The notes: generated by a model from the sequence alone, not told the origin. Positions 17,160-25,838 are shown, numbered from the stretch's first letter. The stretch: 64,000 nt of DNA from Caulobacter sp. UNC279MFTsu5.1 (GCF_900114015.1 NZ_FORN01000010.1:1-64000), one strand, 5' to 3'. A program made the numbers and translations.

Positions 17160-17272
17160 ACCTGCCCCCACCTGACCGCTTCGCGGTCTGTCCGCCCCCA
17201 TGGGGGCCGAAGCCGCCTGCGCGAGGCTCTTCCCCCTCCGGGGGAAGACGGCCGAAGGCCCGTAGGGGGCAC
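17160..17272. repeat. Hairpin-mosaic intergenic repeat
   Basis: A string of short perfect hairpins: GACCGC/GCGGTC (17174-17188), GCCCCCA/TGGGGGC (17194-17207), CTTCCCCC/GGGGGAAG (17229-17247) and GGCC/GGCC (about 17250-17260), framed by GCCCCC near 17164 and GGGGGC near 17265. It fills the gap between sseA and metC, both on the plus strand. The pattern resembles the widespread CCCCCTCCGGGGG-type intergenic repeats of alphaproteobacteria. No gene is seen in this 242-bp gap. Confidence 0.75.
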
Positions 17273-17392
17273 GTGTTCGTCGCATTGAGCCACGCCAATC
17301 AGCGCCTCTCCCGATCCTGACGGATTTCCTGCCTTGAACCGGTTCACCCCCGCACCCTAAACCACCAGGGTCAGCAGCCCGCCGAGTCCGCC

Positions 17393-18562
17393 ATGCCCCT
17401 GGATGAAGAAACCCGCCTGGTCCGCAAGGGCGCCCCGCCCAAGGGCGGCTCGGTGCTGGCCCGCACGGTCAATCCGCCGGTCCAGCGCGGCTCGACGGTG
17501 CTGATGCCCAACGCCGCCTCGCTGTACGACGACAGCCAGCTGACCTACGGCATCACCGGCCTGTCCTCGCCGGCCAACCTGCAGCTGGCTCTGGCCGAGC
17601 TGGAGGGCTCGCCCGACGTGACCCTGTACCCGTCGGGCCTGGCGGCGATCACCGGCGTCATGCTGGCCCTGCTGAAGGCCGGCGACGAAATCCTGGTGGT
17701 CGACAGCGCCTACAAGCCCACCCGCCGGTTCTGCGACCGGGTGCTGACCCGGTTCGGCGTGACCACCACCTATTACGACCCGGCCCTGTCGCCCGAGGCC
17801 CTGATGGCCCTGTGCACGCCGGCCACCCGGATGATCCTGCTGGAGGCTCCCGGCTCGCTGACCTTCGAGATGCAGGACATCCCGGCCATCGCCGCCGCCG
17901 CCAACGCCCGCGGCGTCCTGACTCTGATCGACAACACCTGGGCGGCCAGCTTCTACTTCAAGCCCCTGGCCCACGGGGTGACTATCAGCGTCCAGGCCCT
18001 GACCAAATATGTCGGCGGCCATTCGGATGTGTTCATGGGCAGCGCCGCCACCGCCGACAACGTGATCGGCAACCAGCTGGGCGACGCGATGTGGGACATC
18101 GGCTGGTCGGTGTCGCCCGACGACGCCTACACCGTGCTGCGCGGCCTGCGCACCCTGGCCACCCGCCTGCCCGTCCACCAGGACAAGGGCCTGGAGATCG
18201 CCCGCTGGCTGCAGGGCCGACCCGAGGTGGCCCGGGTGCTGCATCCGGCCCTGGAGAGCGATCCCGGCCACGCCCTGTGGAAACGCGACTTCACCGGCGC
18301 CTGCGGCCTGTTCGGCGTGGTGCTGCGGCCCGCCTCGCAAAAGGCCGTCCACGCCTTCCTCGACGCCCTGGACCTGTTCGGCCTGGGTTTCTCGTGGGGC
18401 GGCTACGAGAGCCTGGCCATTCACTGCGACCCGCAGCTGAAGAACCGCACCCTCCCGGTGAAGCTGGAAGGTCCGCTGCTGCGCCTGCACGTGGGGCTGG
18501 AGGCGACCGGAGACCTGATCGCCGACCTGGAGCGCGGCTTCGCGGCGCTGGCCAGGGCGTAA
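17393..18562 (+). CDS. metC: Cystathionine beta-lyase
   Basis: 389 aa PLP enzyme of the Cys/Met metabolism family, converting cystathionine to homocysteine, pyruvate and ammonia in methionine synthesis. The PLP lysine is K205 in VQALTKYVGGHSDVFMG, and LEAPGSLTFEMQDI and LIDNTWAASFYFKPL contain the ring-stacking and Asp residues. The MetC branch is suggested by SLFGVVL-like C-terminal text (GLFGVVLRP) and FSWGGYESL. Start ATG at 17393; its ribosome site is weak. It stands downstream of a repeat-filled gap and may have its own promoter. Confidence 0.93.
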   Translation: MPLDEETRLVRKGAPPKGGSVLARTVNPPVQRGSTVLMPNAASLYDDSQLTYGITGLSSPANLQLALAELEGSPDVTLYPSGLAAITGVMLALLKAGDEILVVDSAYKPTRRFCDRVLTRFGVTTTYYDPALSPEALMALCTPATRMILLEAPGSLTFEMQDIPAIAAAANARGVLTLIDNTWAASFYFKPLAHGVTISVQALTKYVGGHSDVFMGSAATADNVIGNQLGDAMWDIGWSVSPDDAYTVLRGLRTLATRLPVHQDKGLEIARWLQGRPEVARVLHPALESDPGHALWKRDFTGACGLFGVVLRPASQKAVHAFLDALDLFGLGFSWGGYESLAIHCDPQLKNRTLPVKLEGPLLRLHVGLEATGDLIADLERGFAALARA

Positions 18563-18623
18563 TCGATAGGGACGTCGCGGCCGCGAGGGTCTAAACAGCC
18601 GCCTCGTTCGAAAGGCCTGCTCC

Positions 18624-19166
18624 ATGACCGTCCACATCGCCCTGCTGCGCGGCGTCAACGCCGCCGGAAACCGCCAGGTCACGGCCGACGAGCTGACCGC
18701 CCTGCTGACCGAGCTGGGCCATGCCGACGTCCGCGCCGGTCCCAAGGCCGGCGACCTGGTGTTCGCCAGCGGCGAGCAGACCGGCGCCGAGCTGCAGGCC
18801 CAGATCGAGACCGCGCTGATGGACCGCTTCGCGCTGCGCACCGACGTCTATGTCCGCACGGCCCAGGCCTGGCGCGCCCTGGTCGCCGCCAATCCGTTCC
18901 CCGAGTTCGCGGCCCAGGATCCCGGCTGGCTGATGACCCTGTTTCTGAAGGACGCGCCGGACAAGAAGGCCGTCGGCGCCCTGCGCGCGGCGATCCGCGG
19001 CCGCGAGCAGGTGCGGGCCGAAAGCCGGCAGCTCTATGCGATCTATCCCGACGGCGTCGGCGGCTCGAAGCTGACCAACGGCCTGGTCGAGAAGACCCTG
19101 GGCGCGCGGATCACCGGCCGCAACTGGACCACCGTCCTGGCCCTGGAGGCGATGCTCCCGGCCTGA
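18624..19166 (+). CDS. DUF1697 family protein
   Basis: 180 aa cytoplasmic protein. The opening HIALLRGVNAAGNRQVTADEL followed by LGHADVRAGPKAGDLVFAS is the DUF1697 signature (normally ALLRGINVGGK...SGNVVF), and the C-terminal half keeps YxxYPDGVGGSKLTN and GRNWTTVLAL. Members have no established function. The usual SGN triplet is replaced by KAGD, a small deviation. GAAAGG lies upstream of the ATG. It follows metC by 61 bp, with the perfect palindrome TCGCGGCCGCGA in the gap. Confidence 0.88.
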   Translation: MTVHIALLRGVNAAGNRQVTADELTALLTELGHADVRAGPKAGDLVFASGEQTGAELQAQIETALMDRFALRTDVYVRTAQAWRALVAANPFPEFAAQDPGWLMTLFLKDAPDKKAVGALRAAIRGREQVRAESRQLYAIYPDGVGGSKLTNGLVEKTLGARITGRNWTTVLALEAMLPA

Positions 19167-19321
19167 TCGCCGCGGTGCGACAAACCAGGATGCGGGGTTT
19201 GCCGCCGGACCTGTTATAGCTTCTCCCGCGTTCACATACGCAGGACATGGCCGTCGAGAGCGAGCCGCCGCAGGGCGGTCGATCCGCTCCGGCTCGGCCG
19301 CCTTTCGAGACATCGACACCC

Positions 19322-19459
19322 ATGAACTGGCTCTTCGAGCTGTCGGCGGCGTGCGCCTTGATCGCGCTCGCCCTTCCCGTCGCGTTCAAACTCCTGGCTC
19401 CCCGCCGGCCCGCCTTGCGCCCGGCGCGCGCAAGGACGGACTCGACCGCCTCGTCATGA
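19322..19459 (+). CDS. Possible 45-aa single-span membrane peptide
   Basis: A short open frame encodes one hydrophobic segment (about residues 4-25: LFELSAACALIALALPVAFKL) followed by a basic tail with six Arg/Lys, the layout of a small inner-membrane protein. The ribosome site is weak (CGAGA about 11 bases upstream). An in-frame ATG at 19247 would add 25 unstructured residues. The flanking gap (19167-19576) holds no other gene. A GTTATAGCT-like -10 near 19211 could serve this peptide or the glycosyltransferase. Low certainty. Confidence 0.35.
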   Translation: MNWLFELSAACALIALALPVAFKLLAPRRPALRPARARTDSTASS

Positions 19460-19576
19460 CCCGCTGATCGCCGGCCGGTCATCGCCTCGGGCCGCGACCA
19501 TCCCCCAAGCCCCATGGCCATCACGCGACGCCTTGCGTCGCGCAATGGCGCTCGCCCTCATTCCAGGAGTAGCCGC

Positions 19577-20476
19577 GTGATCGCCTATCTCGTCCTCGTC
19601 CACCGTTTTCCCGAGCAGTTCAAACGCCTCTTCAAGGCGATCCACGATCCCGCCAACCACTATCTGATCCATGTCGACAAGAACTCCGGCCCCGAGCTGG
19701 AAGCCGACATCCGGGGCTTCCTGGCCGCCTATCCCAACGCCGACGTGCTGGAGAGCAAGACGGCGCTGTGGGGTGGCTACAGCCTGGTCGACGCCGAGCT
19801 GCGCGGCATGGCCCGCCTGCTGGAGATGGGCCGGGACTGGGAAGTGTTCATCAACCTCAGCGGCCAGGACTTTCCGCTCAAGACCCAGAAGTTCATCAAG
19901 ACCTTCCTGGCCCGGCGGCGGGGCCAGGAGTTCATCAAGGCGTCGGACCAGCAGCAGGTTCGCCCCGACACCATGCCTCGGGTCCGGAAATACGTCTTCG
20001 AACTGCGCGACCGGATCGTGCGCACCATCCTGAGCCGCCGGTTCCTGCCGGGCGCCAAGCCCTATATCGGCAACCAGTGGATGATGGTCAGCCGCCGGTT
20101 CTGCGAATTCGTCTGTCACGACAGGCGGGCCGATCGCTACAAGGCCTTCTATCGCAACACCTTCATCGCCGACGAGGGCTTCTTCCAGACGGTGATGATG
20201 AACACCGCCGAGCATGGCGTGGTCGTGCAGGACGACATGCGGATGATCGACTGGATCCCCGACGGCGACATCAAGCTGCGGCCGCGCACCTATGGCATGC
20301 AGGACGCCGCCGCCCTGATCGCCAGCCCCGACCTGTTCGCCCGCAAGTTCGACGCGGGCGTCGACGCGGGGATTCTCGACATCCTGGAAAGCCATCTCGC
20401 GGCCCAGGACATCGCCAATCCCGAGATCGGCCCCGCGCCGCGCCGGGAGGTCGAACCCGTGCTGGCGGCGGTCTAG
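19577..20476 (+). CDS. Core-2/I-branching-type glycosyltransferase (GT14)
   Basis: 299 aa, cytoplasmic, no membrane span. It shows the GT14 pattern of the beta-1,6-N-acetylglucosaminyltransferase/xylosyltransferase family: AYLVLVHRFPEQFKRL and HYLIHVDKNS at the start, then WGGYSLVDAELRG, FINLSGQDFPLK, KPYIGNQWMMVSRRF and FIADEGFFQTV. These include the acidic residues and the GNQWMM acceptor loop. Bacterial members decorate surface polysaccharides. The GTG at 19577 has AGGAG seven bases upstream; upstream in-frame ATGs lack support. The stop codon TAG (20474-20476) is the first trinucleotide of a dispersed repeat. Confidence 0.88.
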   Translation: MIAYLVLVHRFPEQFKRLFKAIHDPANHYLIHVDKNSGPELEADIRGFLAAYPNADVLESKTALWGGYSLVDAELRGMARLLEMGRDWEVFINLSGQDFPLKTQKFIKTFLARRRGQEFIKASDQQQVRPDTMPRVRKYVFELRDRIVRTILSRRFLPGAKPYIGNQWMMVSRRFCEFVCHDRRADRYKAFYRNTFIADEGFFQTVMMNTAEHGVVVQDDMRMIDWIPDGDIKLRPRTYGMQDAAALIASPDLFARKFDAGVDAGILDILESHLAAQDIANPEIGPAPRREVEPVLAAV

Positions 20477-20577
20477 AGCGTTTCCCGACCTGATTGCATC
20501 AGGTTGACGCTATAGATCTTTGTTTTAACGCATTTTCTTCACGCGAACCGGTGTCCGCTTCGCTCGAAAATGCTCTA
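20474..20577. repeat. Alphaproteobacterial palindromic repeat (AGAGCATTTTC family)
   Basis: A 104-bp element starting TAGAGCG and ending GCTCTA. It contains ACCTGAT-tgc-ATCAGGT and an AT-rich centre (TTTGTTTTAACGCATTTTCTTC) followed by the ACGCGAACCGGTGTCC segment. The terminal text closely matches a repeat seen in many alphaproteobacterial genomes (recalled). It separates the convergent glycosyltransferase and MFS genes and encodes the stop codon of the former. Confidence 0.85.
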
Positions 20578-20580
20578 GGA

Positions 20581-21891
20581 TCAGGGGCGAGCGGCTGAAC
20601 CCGCCGCCCCCTTCGGCAGCTTCAGCAGCATCCAGGCCAGCCCCACCCCGGCCACGCCGATCACCGAGGTCCCGTAGGCCGCCCCGGCCAGGAAGCCGCT
20701 CCAATCCAGCTTCAGGTGAGCGAAATAGCGGGCCAGCAGCAGGGAGACGCTGCCGACATAGCCGCAGGAGTCGGCGACATAGATCAGGAACCCGGCCGTC
20801 CCCACCTGCCCCGTGGCCGCGATCAGCCGGTCGAACAGCATGCCGTTGAACGGGGTGTAGGCCATGTAGATCCCCGCCCCCGTGGCGACCATCCAGGCCA
20901 CGGGGCCCAGCAGGCCGACCTGCCGGCCCAGGGTCGCCACGCCCAGCAGGGCGAAGCCCAGGGCCACGAAGGCGAAGTTGAAGCCGACCGCCCGGCGGTT
21001 GTCGCGCACCAGGCTCAGCACGCCCAGCCCGACCAGCACGATGGCCGCGACCGGGATTTCCGACAGCGAGAAGATCGACGCGGCGTTCTTGAAGCCCAGC
21101 TCGGCCCAGATCTCGGCGGCGAAGTTGTCGCGGAAGTCGCGCAGGGCGGTCAGCAGCACATAGACCGCCACCAGCAGCACCAGGGCCGGAGCGTGGGCGG
21201 CGAACATGGCGGCGCGGGCCCGGGCGTCCATGGGCGCGCGGCGCACGCGGGCGGCCTCGTCGGCCGGCGACGGCGGCGGCAGCTGGGTCAGGGCCGCCAC
21301 GGCCAGCAGCAGCAGCGGGGTGAACATCAGGCCGGTCAGGGCCGGCATCCAGCGCTCGTCCACGCCCTGCAGCAGCAGGCTCTTGCCCACCGACTTCACC
21401 ACGCCCGAGGCCAGGATGAAGCTGGCGCACAGCATGGCGCCCAGCACCTCCGACAGTCGCCGCCCCTCGACGAAGCCGAACACCAGGCCCCAGATCATGC
21501 CCAGGCACAGGCCGTTGACGAACAGGGCCGGCGGTCCAGCGACCGCCGGGCCCAGGCTCAACCCCAGCAGCGACAGCTCGGCCCCGCCGATCAGCGCCAG
21601 GATCGCCAGCCAGCGCCGCTCGGGCCGCATCTCGGAGATCACCTTGATCCCGACGATCTTCGACACCGCGTAGCCGGCGACCTGGGCGATCACCAGGGCG
21701 ACCTTGAAGTCGATGGCGAACGGCCAACCGGCCATGGCCTCGTAATGCGCGGCCGTGAACGGCTTGCGATAGGCGAACATCGAGAAATAGGCCGCGAAGG
21801 CCGCCAGCCCGCCGTACAGAGCGAAGGCCCAGGACGGCGCCTTGGCCAGGGCGCGGGCGATCGGGCCGTGAGTCGGTGTTGGGTTCGACAT
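20581..21891 (-). CDS. MFS-like transporter (DUF5690 type)
   Basis: 436 aa with about 12 hydrophobic segments, inner membrane. The N-terminus FALYGGLAAFAAYFSMFAYRKPF, a long cytoplasmic loop around 200-230 and the later GIYMAYTPFNGMLFDRLIA resemble the DUF5690 branch of the major facilitator superfamily; the substrate is unknown. It is on the same strand as the nitrate genes but separated from cobA by 123 bp holding two palindromic repeats, so it is probably not part of that operon. Start ATG at 21891. Confidence 0.8.
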   Translation of the reverse strand: MSNPTPTHGPIARALAKAPSWAFALYGGLAAFAAYFSMFAYRKPFTAAHYEAMAGWPFAIDFKVALVIAQVAGYAVSKIVGIKVISEMRPERRWLAILALIGGAELSLLGLSLGPAVAGPPALFVNGLCLGMIWGLVFGFVEGRRLSEVLGAMLCASFILASGVVKSVGKSLLLQGVDERWMPALTGLMFTPLLLLAVAALTQLPPPSPADEAARVRRAPMDARARAAMFAAHAPALVLLVAVYVLLTALRDFRDNFAAEIWAELGFKNAASIFSLSEIPVAAIVLVGLGVLSLVRDNRRAVGFNFAFVALGFALLGVATLGRQVGLLGPVAWMVATGAGIYMAYTPFNGMLFDRLIAATGQVGTAGFLIYVADSCGYVGSVSLLLARYFAHLKLDWSGFLAGAAYGTSVIGVAGVGLAWMLLKLPKGAAGSAARP

Positions 21892-21932
21892 GCCTCATGG
21901 GCGGGTCGAACAGGCGTGTCCGTCAAGCCCGA

Positions 21933-22010
21933 CCGGGGACATGCCCTTGGGCGTGTCCCCATTTCAGCCCTGGAACACGGGCGAGGACACGTGCAAGCGC
22001 ATGTCCCCGG
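21933..22010. repeat. GGGGACATGC hairpin repeats, copies 2 and 3
   Basis: Copy 2 (21933-21960) is CCGGGGACATGCCC-TTGG-GCGTGTCCCC; copy 3 (21983-22010) is the inverted, shorter form GGACACGTGC...GCATGTCCCC. With the single copy at 3895-3924 they define a family with core GGGGACATGC-N-CTTG-NN-GTGTCCCC. They lie just past the cobA stop and may end or protect the nitrate transcript. Confidence 0.75.
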
Positions 22011-22014
22011 CCTG

Positions 22015-22770
22015 TCAGGCCGTCCGCGCGATGGGCGCCTCGTCCGCCGCCGCGCCTTGCGCCTGGGCCGCCACCTCGCCGACCACGATGACCACCGGGC
22101 CGCCGTGGCCGCTCAGCCGGGCGCCCAGGGTTTCCAGCGTGCCGTGACAGATCCGGGCGTTCGCCCCGCCGGCCTGCTCGACCGCCACGGCCGGCGTGCC
22201 CGGCGCGCGGCCGGCGGCGATCATCCGCTCGCACAGCGCCCCGGCCATCTCGCCGCCCATATAGACCGCGAAGGTCGCCTCGGGATCGGCCGCCGCGCTC
22301 CAGTCGGCGCTCAGCTTGCCGGCCTCCAGCCGCGCGGTGGTGAACACCACGCGCCGGGCCTCGCCGCGATGGGTCAGGGGGAAGCCGAACTGGGCGGCGG
22401 CGGCGCAGGCGGCGGTGACGCCGGGCACCACCTCGACCGAGACGCCGTGCTCGCGCAGGAAGGCCGACTCCTCGCCCACCCGGCCGAACACCGAGGGGTC
22501 GCCGCCCTTCAGCCGCACCACCCGCAGGCCCTTGCGGGCCAGGCGCAGCATCAGGCGATTGATCTCGTCCTGGTGCATGCTGGGCTTGCCGGCCCGCTTG
22601 CCGGTCTGGATGCGCACGCAGCCGGCCGGGGCCAGGGCGACAGCCTCCTCGCTGATCAGGGCGTCGTAGAGCAGCGCCTGGGCGCTTTCCACCGCGCGCA
22701 CGGCCCGCAGGGTCATCAGGTCGACCGGACCGGGACCGGCCCCGACGAGCAGGACTTGGGCGTCAGGCAT
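22015..22770 (-). CDS. cobA: Uroporphyrinogen-III C-methyltransferase (siroheme branch)
   Basis: 251 aa SAM-dependent methyltransferase making precorrin-2, the siroheme precursor that nitrite reductase NirB needs. Family motifs are VGAGPGPVDLMTLRA at the N-terminus, LIYDALIS-like LLYDALIS, TGKRAGKPSMHQDEIN, VVRLKGGDPSVFGRV and VVPGVTAACAAAA. It is a SumT-only protein without the CysG oxidase/ferrochelatase half, so those steps must be elsewhere. The start overlaps the end of nasA by 8 bp, making it the last gene of the nitrate operon. Confidence 0.95.
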   Translation of the reverse strand: MPDAQVLLVGAGPGPVDLMTLRAVRAVESAQALLYDALISEEAVALAPAGCVRIQTGKRAGKPSMHQDEINRLMLRLARKGLRVVRLKGGDPSVFGRVGEESAFLREHGVSVEVVPGVTAACAAAAQFGFPLTHRGEARRVVFTTARLEAGKLSADWSAAADPEATFAVYMGGEMAGALCERMIAAGRAPGTPAVAVEQAGGANARICHGTLETLGARLSGHGGPVVIVVGEVAAQAQGAAADEAPIARTA

Positions 22771-25489
22771 GGGCAGGCTCCTTGCTGGAGACGGAAGCGG
22801 CGGCGATCATCCGGGCGATCTCGGGGCGGCAGGACCCGCAGTTGGTCCCCGCCCCCGTGGCGGCGCCGACCGCGTCGGGGCTGGCGGCCCCGGCGACGAT
22901 GGCGGCCTGCACGGCCCTGGCGCCGACCTTCAGGCAGGCGCAGACCAGCGGCCCCTTGTCGACCGGCGCGCCGGGCGGGCGGCCGAACAGCAAGGCCGAG
23001 CGGGCCTCCTGGCTCAGCTCCGGCTCGGCGAACAGCTCGGCCAGCCAGTCGCGCGGCGGCAGGCGGCCGCTGATGGTGATGTACAGCACCGCGACCAGCC
23101 GGCCGTCGTGCAGCCAAGCGTCGCGCCGCGCGCCGGTGGCGGCGTCCTCATAGGTCACGAGTTCGCCGGTAAGCCCCTTCGACAGGGCCTTGCGCAAGGC
23201 GGCGCGCTCGACTTCGTCGCCCCGGCCGGCGAACTCGTGTTGCTGGCAGGCGTCCTGAGGGATGCGCCGCCAGACGAGGTCCAGCCCAGACGGAAGGGCG
23301 AGGCTGTCCCGCGTGAGGAAGAAGCCCTTCCAGGTCTCGCGATAGGGGCGAAGCCGGGCGGGCGTATGCTTGAACTCCGGCTGGCCGGAGGTGGGGTCGA
23401 GATTGGGCGCGATCAGGTGATTGGAGCGTCCGGACGGCGCGAAGGCGTCGGTCCAGTGCATCGGCATGAACAGGCCGCCGGGCCGCTGGCGCTCGGTGAC
23501 CTTGGCCAGGGCCACGGCCTCGCCGCGCACGGTGATCACCCGGGCCAGGGCGCCGTCCTTGACGCCCAGGGCCTCGGCGTCGGCGGGGTGGACCTCGACG
23601 AACGGCTCGGGCGCGTGCCGGCACAGGTCCGGGGCCAGGCCGGTGCGGGTCATGGTGTGCCACTGGTCGCGGATACGCCCGGTGTTCAGCGACATCGGAT
23701 AGGCGGCGTCGACGGCGTCGGCCGGGCCCCTGGGCCGGGTCGGGACCATGCGGGCGCGGCCGTCCGGGGTCTGGAAGCGGCCGTCCGCGAACAGGCGCGG
23801 CGTCCCCTTCCCGTCCGTCGCCACCGGCCACTGGACCGGCAGGAGTCCGGCGTAAGCCTCTGGCGTCAAAGTCGAAAGTCCCGCCAGATTCAGGAAGCGC
23901 CCCGTTTCGCCGTCGGTGTTCTCATAGGCCGTCAGGCGGGCCCATTCGCGGAACACGCTGGCCTGGGAGCTCCAGCCGAAGCCGTCGAAGCCCATGGCCT
24001 TGGCGACGTCGGCGACGATCCGCCAGTCGGCCCGGGCCTGGCCCGGCGCGGGGAACAGGGCCCGCTGGCGCGAGATCCGGCGCTCGGAATTGGTGACCGT
24101 GCCGTCCTTCTCGCCCCAGGCCAGGGCCGGCAGCTTGACGTCGGCGAAGGCCGTGGTGTCGGTCTCGACGCAATCGGACACCACCACGAACGGGCAGCGG
24201 TCCAGGGCCTCGCGCACCCGGCCGGCGTCGGGCAGGCTGATGGCGGGATTGGTGGCCATCACCCACACCGCCTTGATCTTGCCGGCGTGGATGGCCTCGA
24301 ACATGTCGACGGCCTTCAGGCCCGGCGCGCGGGCGGTGTCGGGCGCGCCCCAGAAGCGGGCGACGCGGTCGCGGTCGGCCGGGGCGAAGTCCATGTGGCC
24401 GGCCAGGGTGTTGGCCATGCCGCCGGTCTCGCGCCCGCCCATGGCGTTGGGCTGACCGGTGATCGAGAACGGGCAGGCGCCCGGCTTGCCGATCCGCCCG
24501 GTGGCCAGGTGGACGTTGAGGATCGACAGCCCCTTGGCCGTACCCTGGGCCGATTGGTTGGCCCCCATCGAGAACAGACTGATGGTCTTAGGATTATCGG
24601 CGAACAGTTTGTAGAAATTCAGCAAATCGTCCAGCGCCACACCGCAGTCGGCGGCGACGGCGGCCGGCGACTGATCCAGCTCGGCCAGGGCGGCTACGAC
24701 GGCGTCGAAGCCGTTGACGTGGGCGGCGATGTAGTCGCGGTCGATCGCCTCGATGCGGATCAGGTGGGCCAGCAGGCCATTCCACAGCCGCACGTCGCTC
24801 TGCGGGGCGATGGCCAGGTGCAGGTCAGCGCCCTCGGCGGTGTCGGTGCGGCGCGGGTCGATGACCACGTGCTTCTGGCCCCGCGCCCTGGCCGCCTCCA
24901 TGCGTCGGAACAGCACCGGATGGGTCCAGGCGGCGTTGTGGCCGCTGAACACCACCAGGTCGGCCAGGTCCAGGTCCTCGTAGCAGCCGGGCACCAGGTC
25001 GGCGCCGAACGCCTGCTTGTGAGCGGCCACGGCCGAGGCCATGCACAGCCGGCTGTTGGTGTCGATATTGCCCGAGCCGATGAAGCCCTTCATCAGCTTG
25101 TTGGCGACGTAGTAGTCCTCGGTCAGGATCTGGCCCGAGACGTAGAAGGCCACGCTGTCGGGGCCGTGCCTGGCGATGGTGTCCTTGAAGCGCTTGGCGA
25201 CCAGGGCCGTGGCGTCGGTCCAGCTGGCCGGCTTGCCGTTGATCGTCGGCTCCAGCAACCGCCCCTGCAGCCCCACCGTCGCCCCCAACGCCGTGCCCTT
25301 GGAGCACAGGCGGCCAAGATTGGCGGGATGGGTCGCATCGCCCCCCACCGACAGGGTCCTGCTGTCCGTCCCCTGGTCCGCCCCGCTGTCCGAAGACACG
25401 GCTTGGCCGACCGCGCCCGACACGCCGCAGCCCACCCCGCAATAGGGGCAGGTGGTCTTGACGAGCGGGGCGGCCGAACCGTCAGCCAT
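22763..25489 (-). CDS. nasA: Assimilatory nitrate reductase catalytic subunit
   Basis: 908 aa molybdopterin (bis-MGD) enzyme reducing nitrate to nitrite in the cytoplasm. The N-terminal 4Fe-4S motif is CPYCGVGC at residues 14-21 with the fourth Cys in GRLCSKGTALG. NTNxRxCMASAVA-type DTNSRLCMASAV and MGANQSAQGTAKG are the molybdopterin-binding stretches. The C-terminus adds a BFD-like [2Fe-2S] domain with four Cys (VCACLK ... NCGSCRPEI, about residues 845-895), as in NasA/NarB proteins taking electrons from a diaphorase or ferredoxin. There is no signal peptide, consistent with an assimilatory role. The ATG at 25489 overlaps the nirD stop by 8 bp. No separate NasB/NasC reductase lies in the operon. 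Confidence 0.96.
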   Translation of the reverse strand: MADGSAAPLVKTTCPYCGVGCGVSGAVGQAVSSDSGADQGTDSRTLSVGGDATHPANLGRLCSKGTALGATVGLQGRLLEPTINGKPASWTDATALVAKRFKDTIARHGPDSVAFYVSGQILTEDYYVANKLMKGFIGSGNIDTNSRLCMASAVAAHKQAFGADLVPGCYEDLDLADLVVFSGHNAAWTHPVLFRRMEAARARGQKHVVIDPRRTDTAEGADLHLAIAPQSDVRLWNGLLAHLIRIEAIDRDYIAAHVNGFDAVVAALAELDQSPAAVAADCGVALDDLLNFYKLFADNPKTISLFSMGANQSAQGTAKGLSILNVHLATGRIGKPGACPFSITGQPNAMGGRETGGMANTLAGHMDFAPADRDRVARFWGAPDTARAPGLKAVDMFEAIHAGKIKAVWVMATNPAISLPDAGRVREALDRCPFVVVSDCVETDTTAFADVKLPALAWGEKDGTVTNSERRISRQRALFPAPGQARADWRIVADVAKAMGFDGFGWSSQASVFREWARLTAYENTDGETGRFLNLAGLSTLTPEAYAGLLPVQWPVATDGKGTPRLFADGRFQTPDGRARMVPTRPRGPADAVDAAYPMSLNTGRIRDQWHTMTRTGLAPDLCRHAPEPFVEVHPADAEALGVKDGALARVITVRGEAVALAKVTERQRPGGLFMPMHWTDAFAPSGRSNHLIAPNLDPTSGQPEFKHTPARLRPYRETWKGFFLTRDSLALPSGLDLVWRRIPQDACQQHEFAGRGDEVERAALRKALSKGLTGELVTYEDAATGARRDAWLHDGRLVAVLYITISGRLPPRDWLAELFAEPELSQEARSALLFGRPPGAPVDKGPLVCACLKVGARAVQAAIVAGAASPDAVGAATGAGTNCGSCRPEIARMIAAASVSSKEPAHA

Positions 25490-25838
25490 GGACGTCCGAG
25501 CTCGATGGCAGGCTCAGAAGCAGGCGGCCGTCGCGGACCTCCAGCGGCACCACCGGCGTGCAGCCCTTGCCCTTGTCCGCGCCCATCGGCTCGCCCGAGG
25601 CCAGGTCGATCGACCAGTTGTGCAGCGGACAGGCCACGGCGCGGCCATGGACGATGCCCTGGCTCAGCGGCCCGCCCTTGTGCGGACAGGCGTCCATCAG
25701 GGCGAACACCTCGCCGTCGCCGGTGCGGAAGATGGCGATATCGCCGCGCGGGCTGGGCACCCGGCGGGCGCCGCGGCGGGGAATGTCGGTCACCGCCCCG
25801 ACATCCACCCAGACGGGGACTTTCACGTGTGCGTTCAT
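25482..25838 (-). CDS. nirD: Nitrite reductase (NADH) small subunit, Rieske type
   Basis: 118 aa Rieske-fold subunit of assimilatory NADH nitrite reductase. Two Cys-His pairs bind a 2Fe-2S cluster in CPHKGGPL and CPLHNWSID, so this NirD keeps the ligands that some homologues have lost. The rest (VWVDVGAVTDIPRRGARRV and VPLEVRDGRLLL) fits NirD. The ATG at 25838 overlaps the nirB stop by four bases (ATGA), giving coupled translation and equal stoichiometry. It lies between nirB and nasA. Confidence 0.94.
   Translation of the reverse strand: MNAHVKVPVWVDVGAVTDIPRRGARRVPSPRGDIAIFRTGDGEVFALMDACPHKGGPLSQGIVHGRAVACPLHNWSIDLASGEPMGADKGKGCTPVVPLEVRDGRLLLSLPSSSDVHG

Noticed and set aside
17273..17392. 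A SAM riboswitch in front of metC
   Set aside because: I looked for SAM-II/SAH-type conserved cores and saw none; the leader is short and unstructured.
18575..18590. TCGCGGCCGCGA palindrome as a regulatory site
   Set aside because: A 12-bp GC palindrome is expected by chance at this base composition and has no flanking promoter signal.
25482..25838. nirD starting at 25913
   Set aside because: The extra N-terminal residues overlap nirB and lack conservation; the ATG at 25838 gives the ATGA coupling and a normal NirD length.
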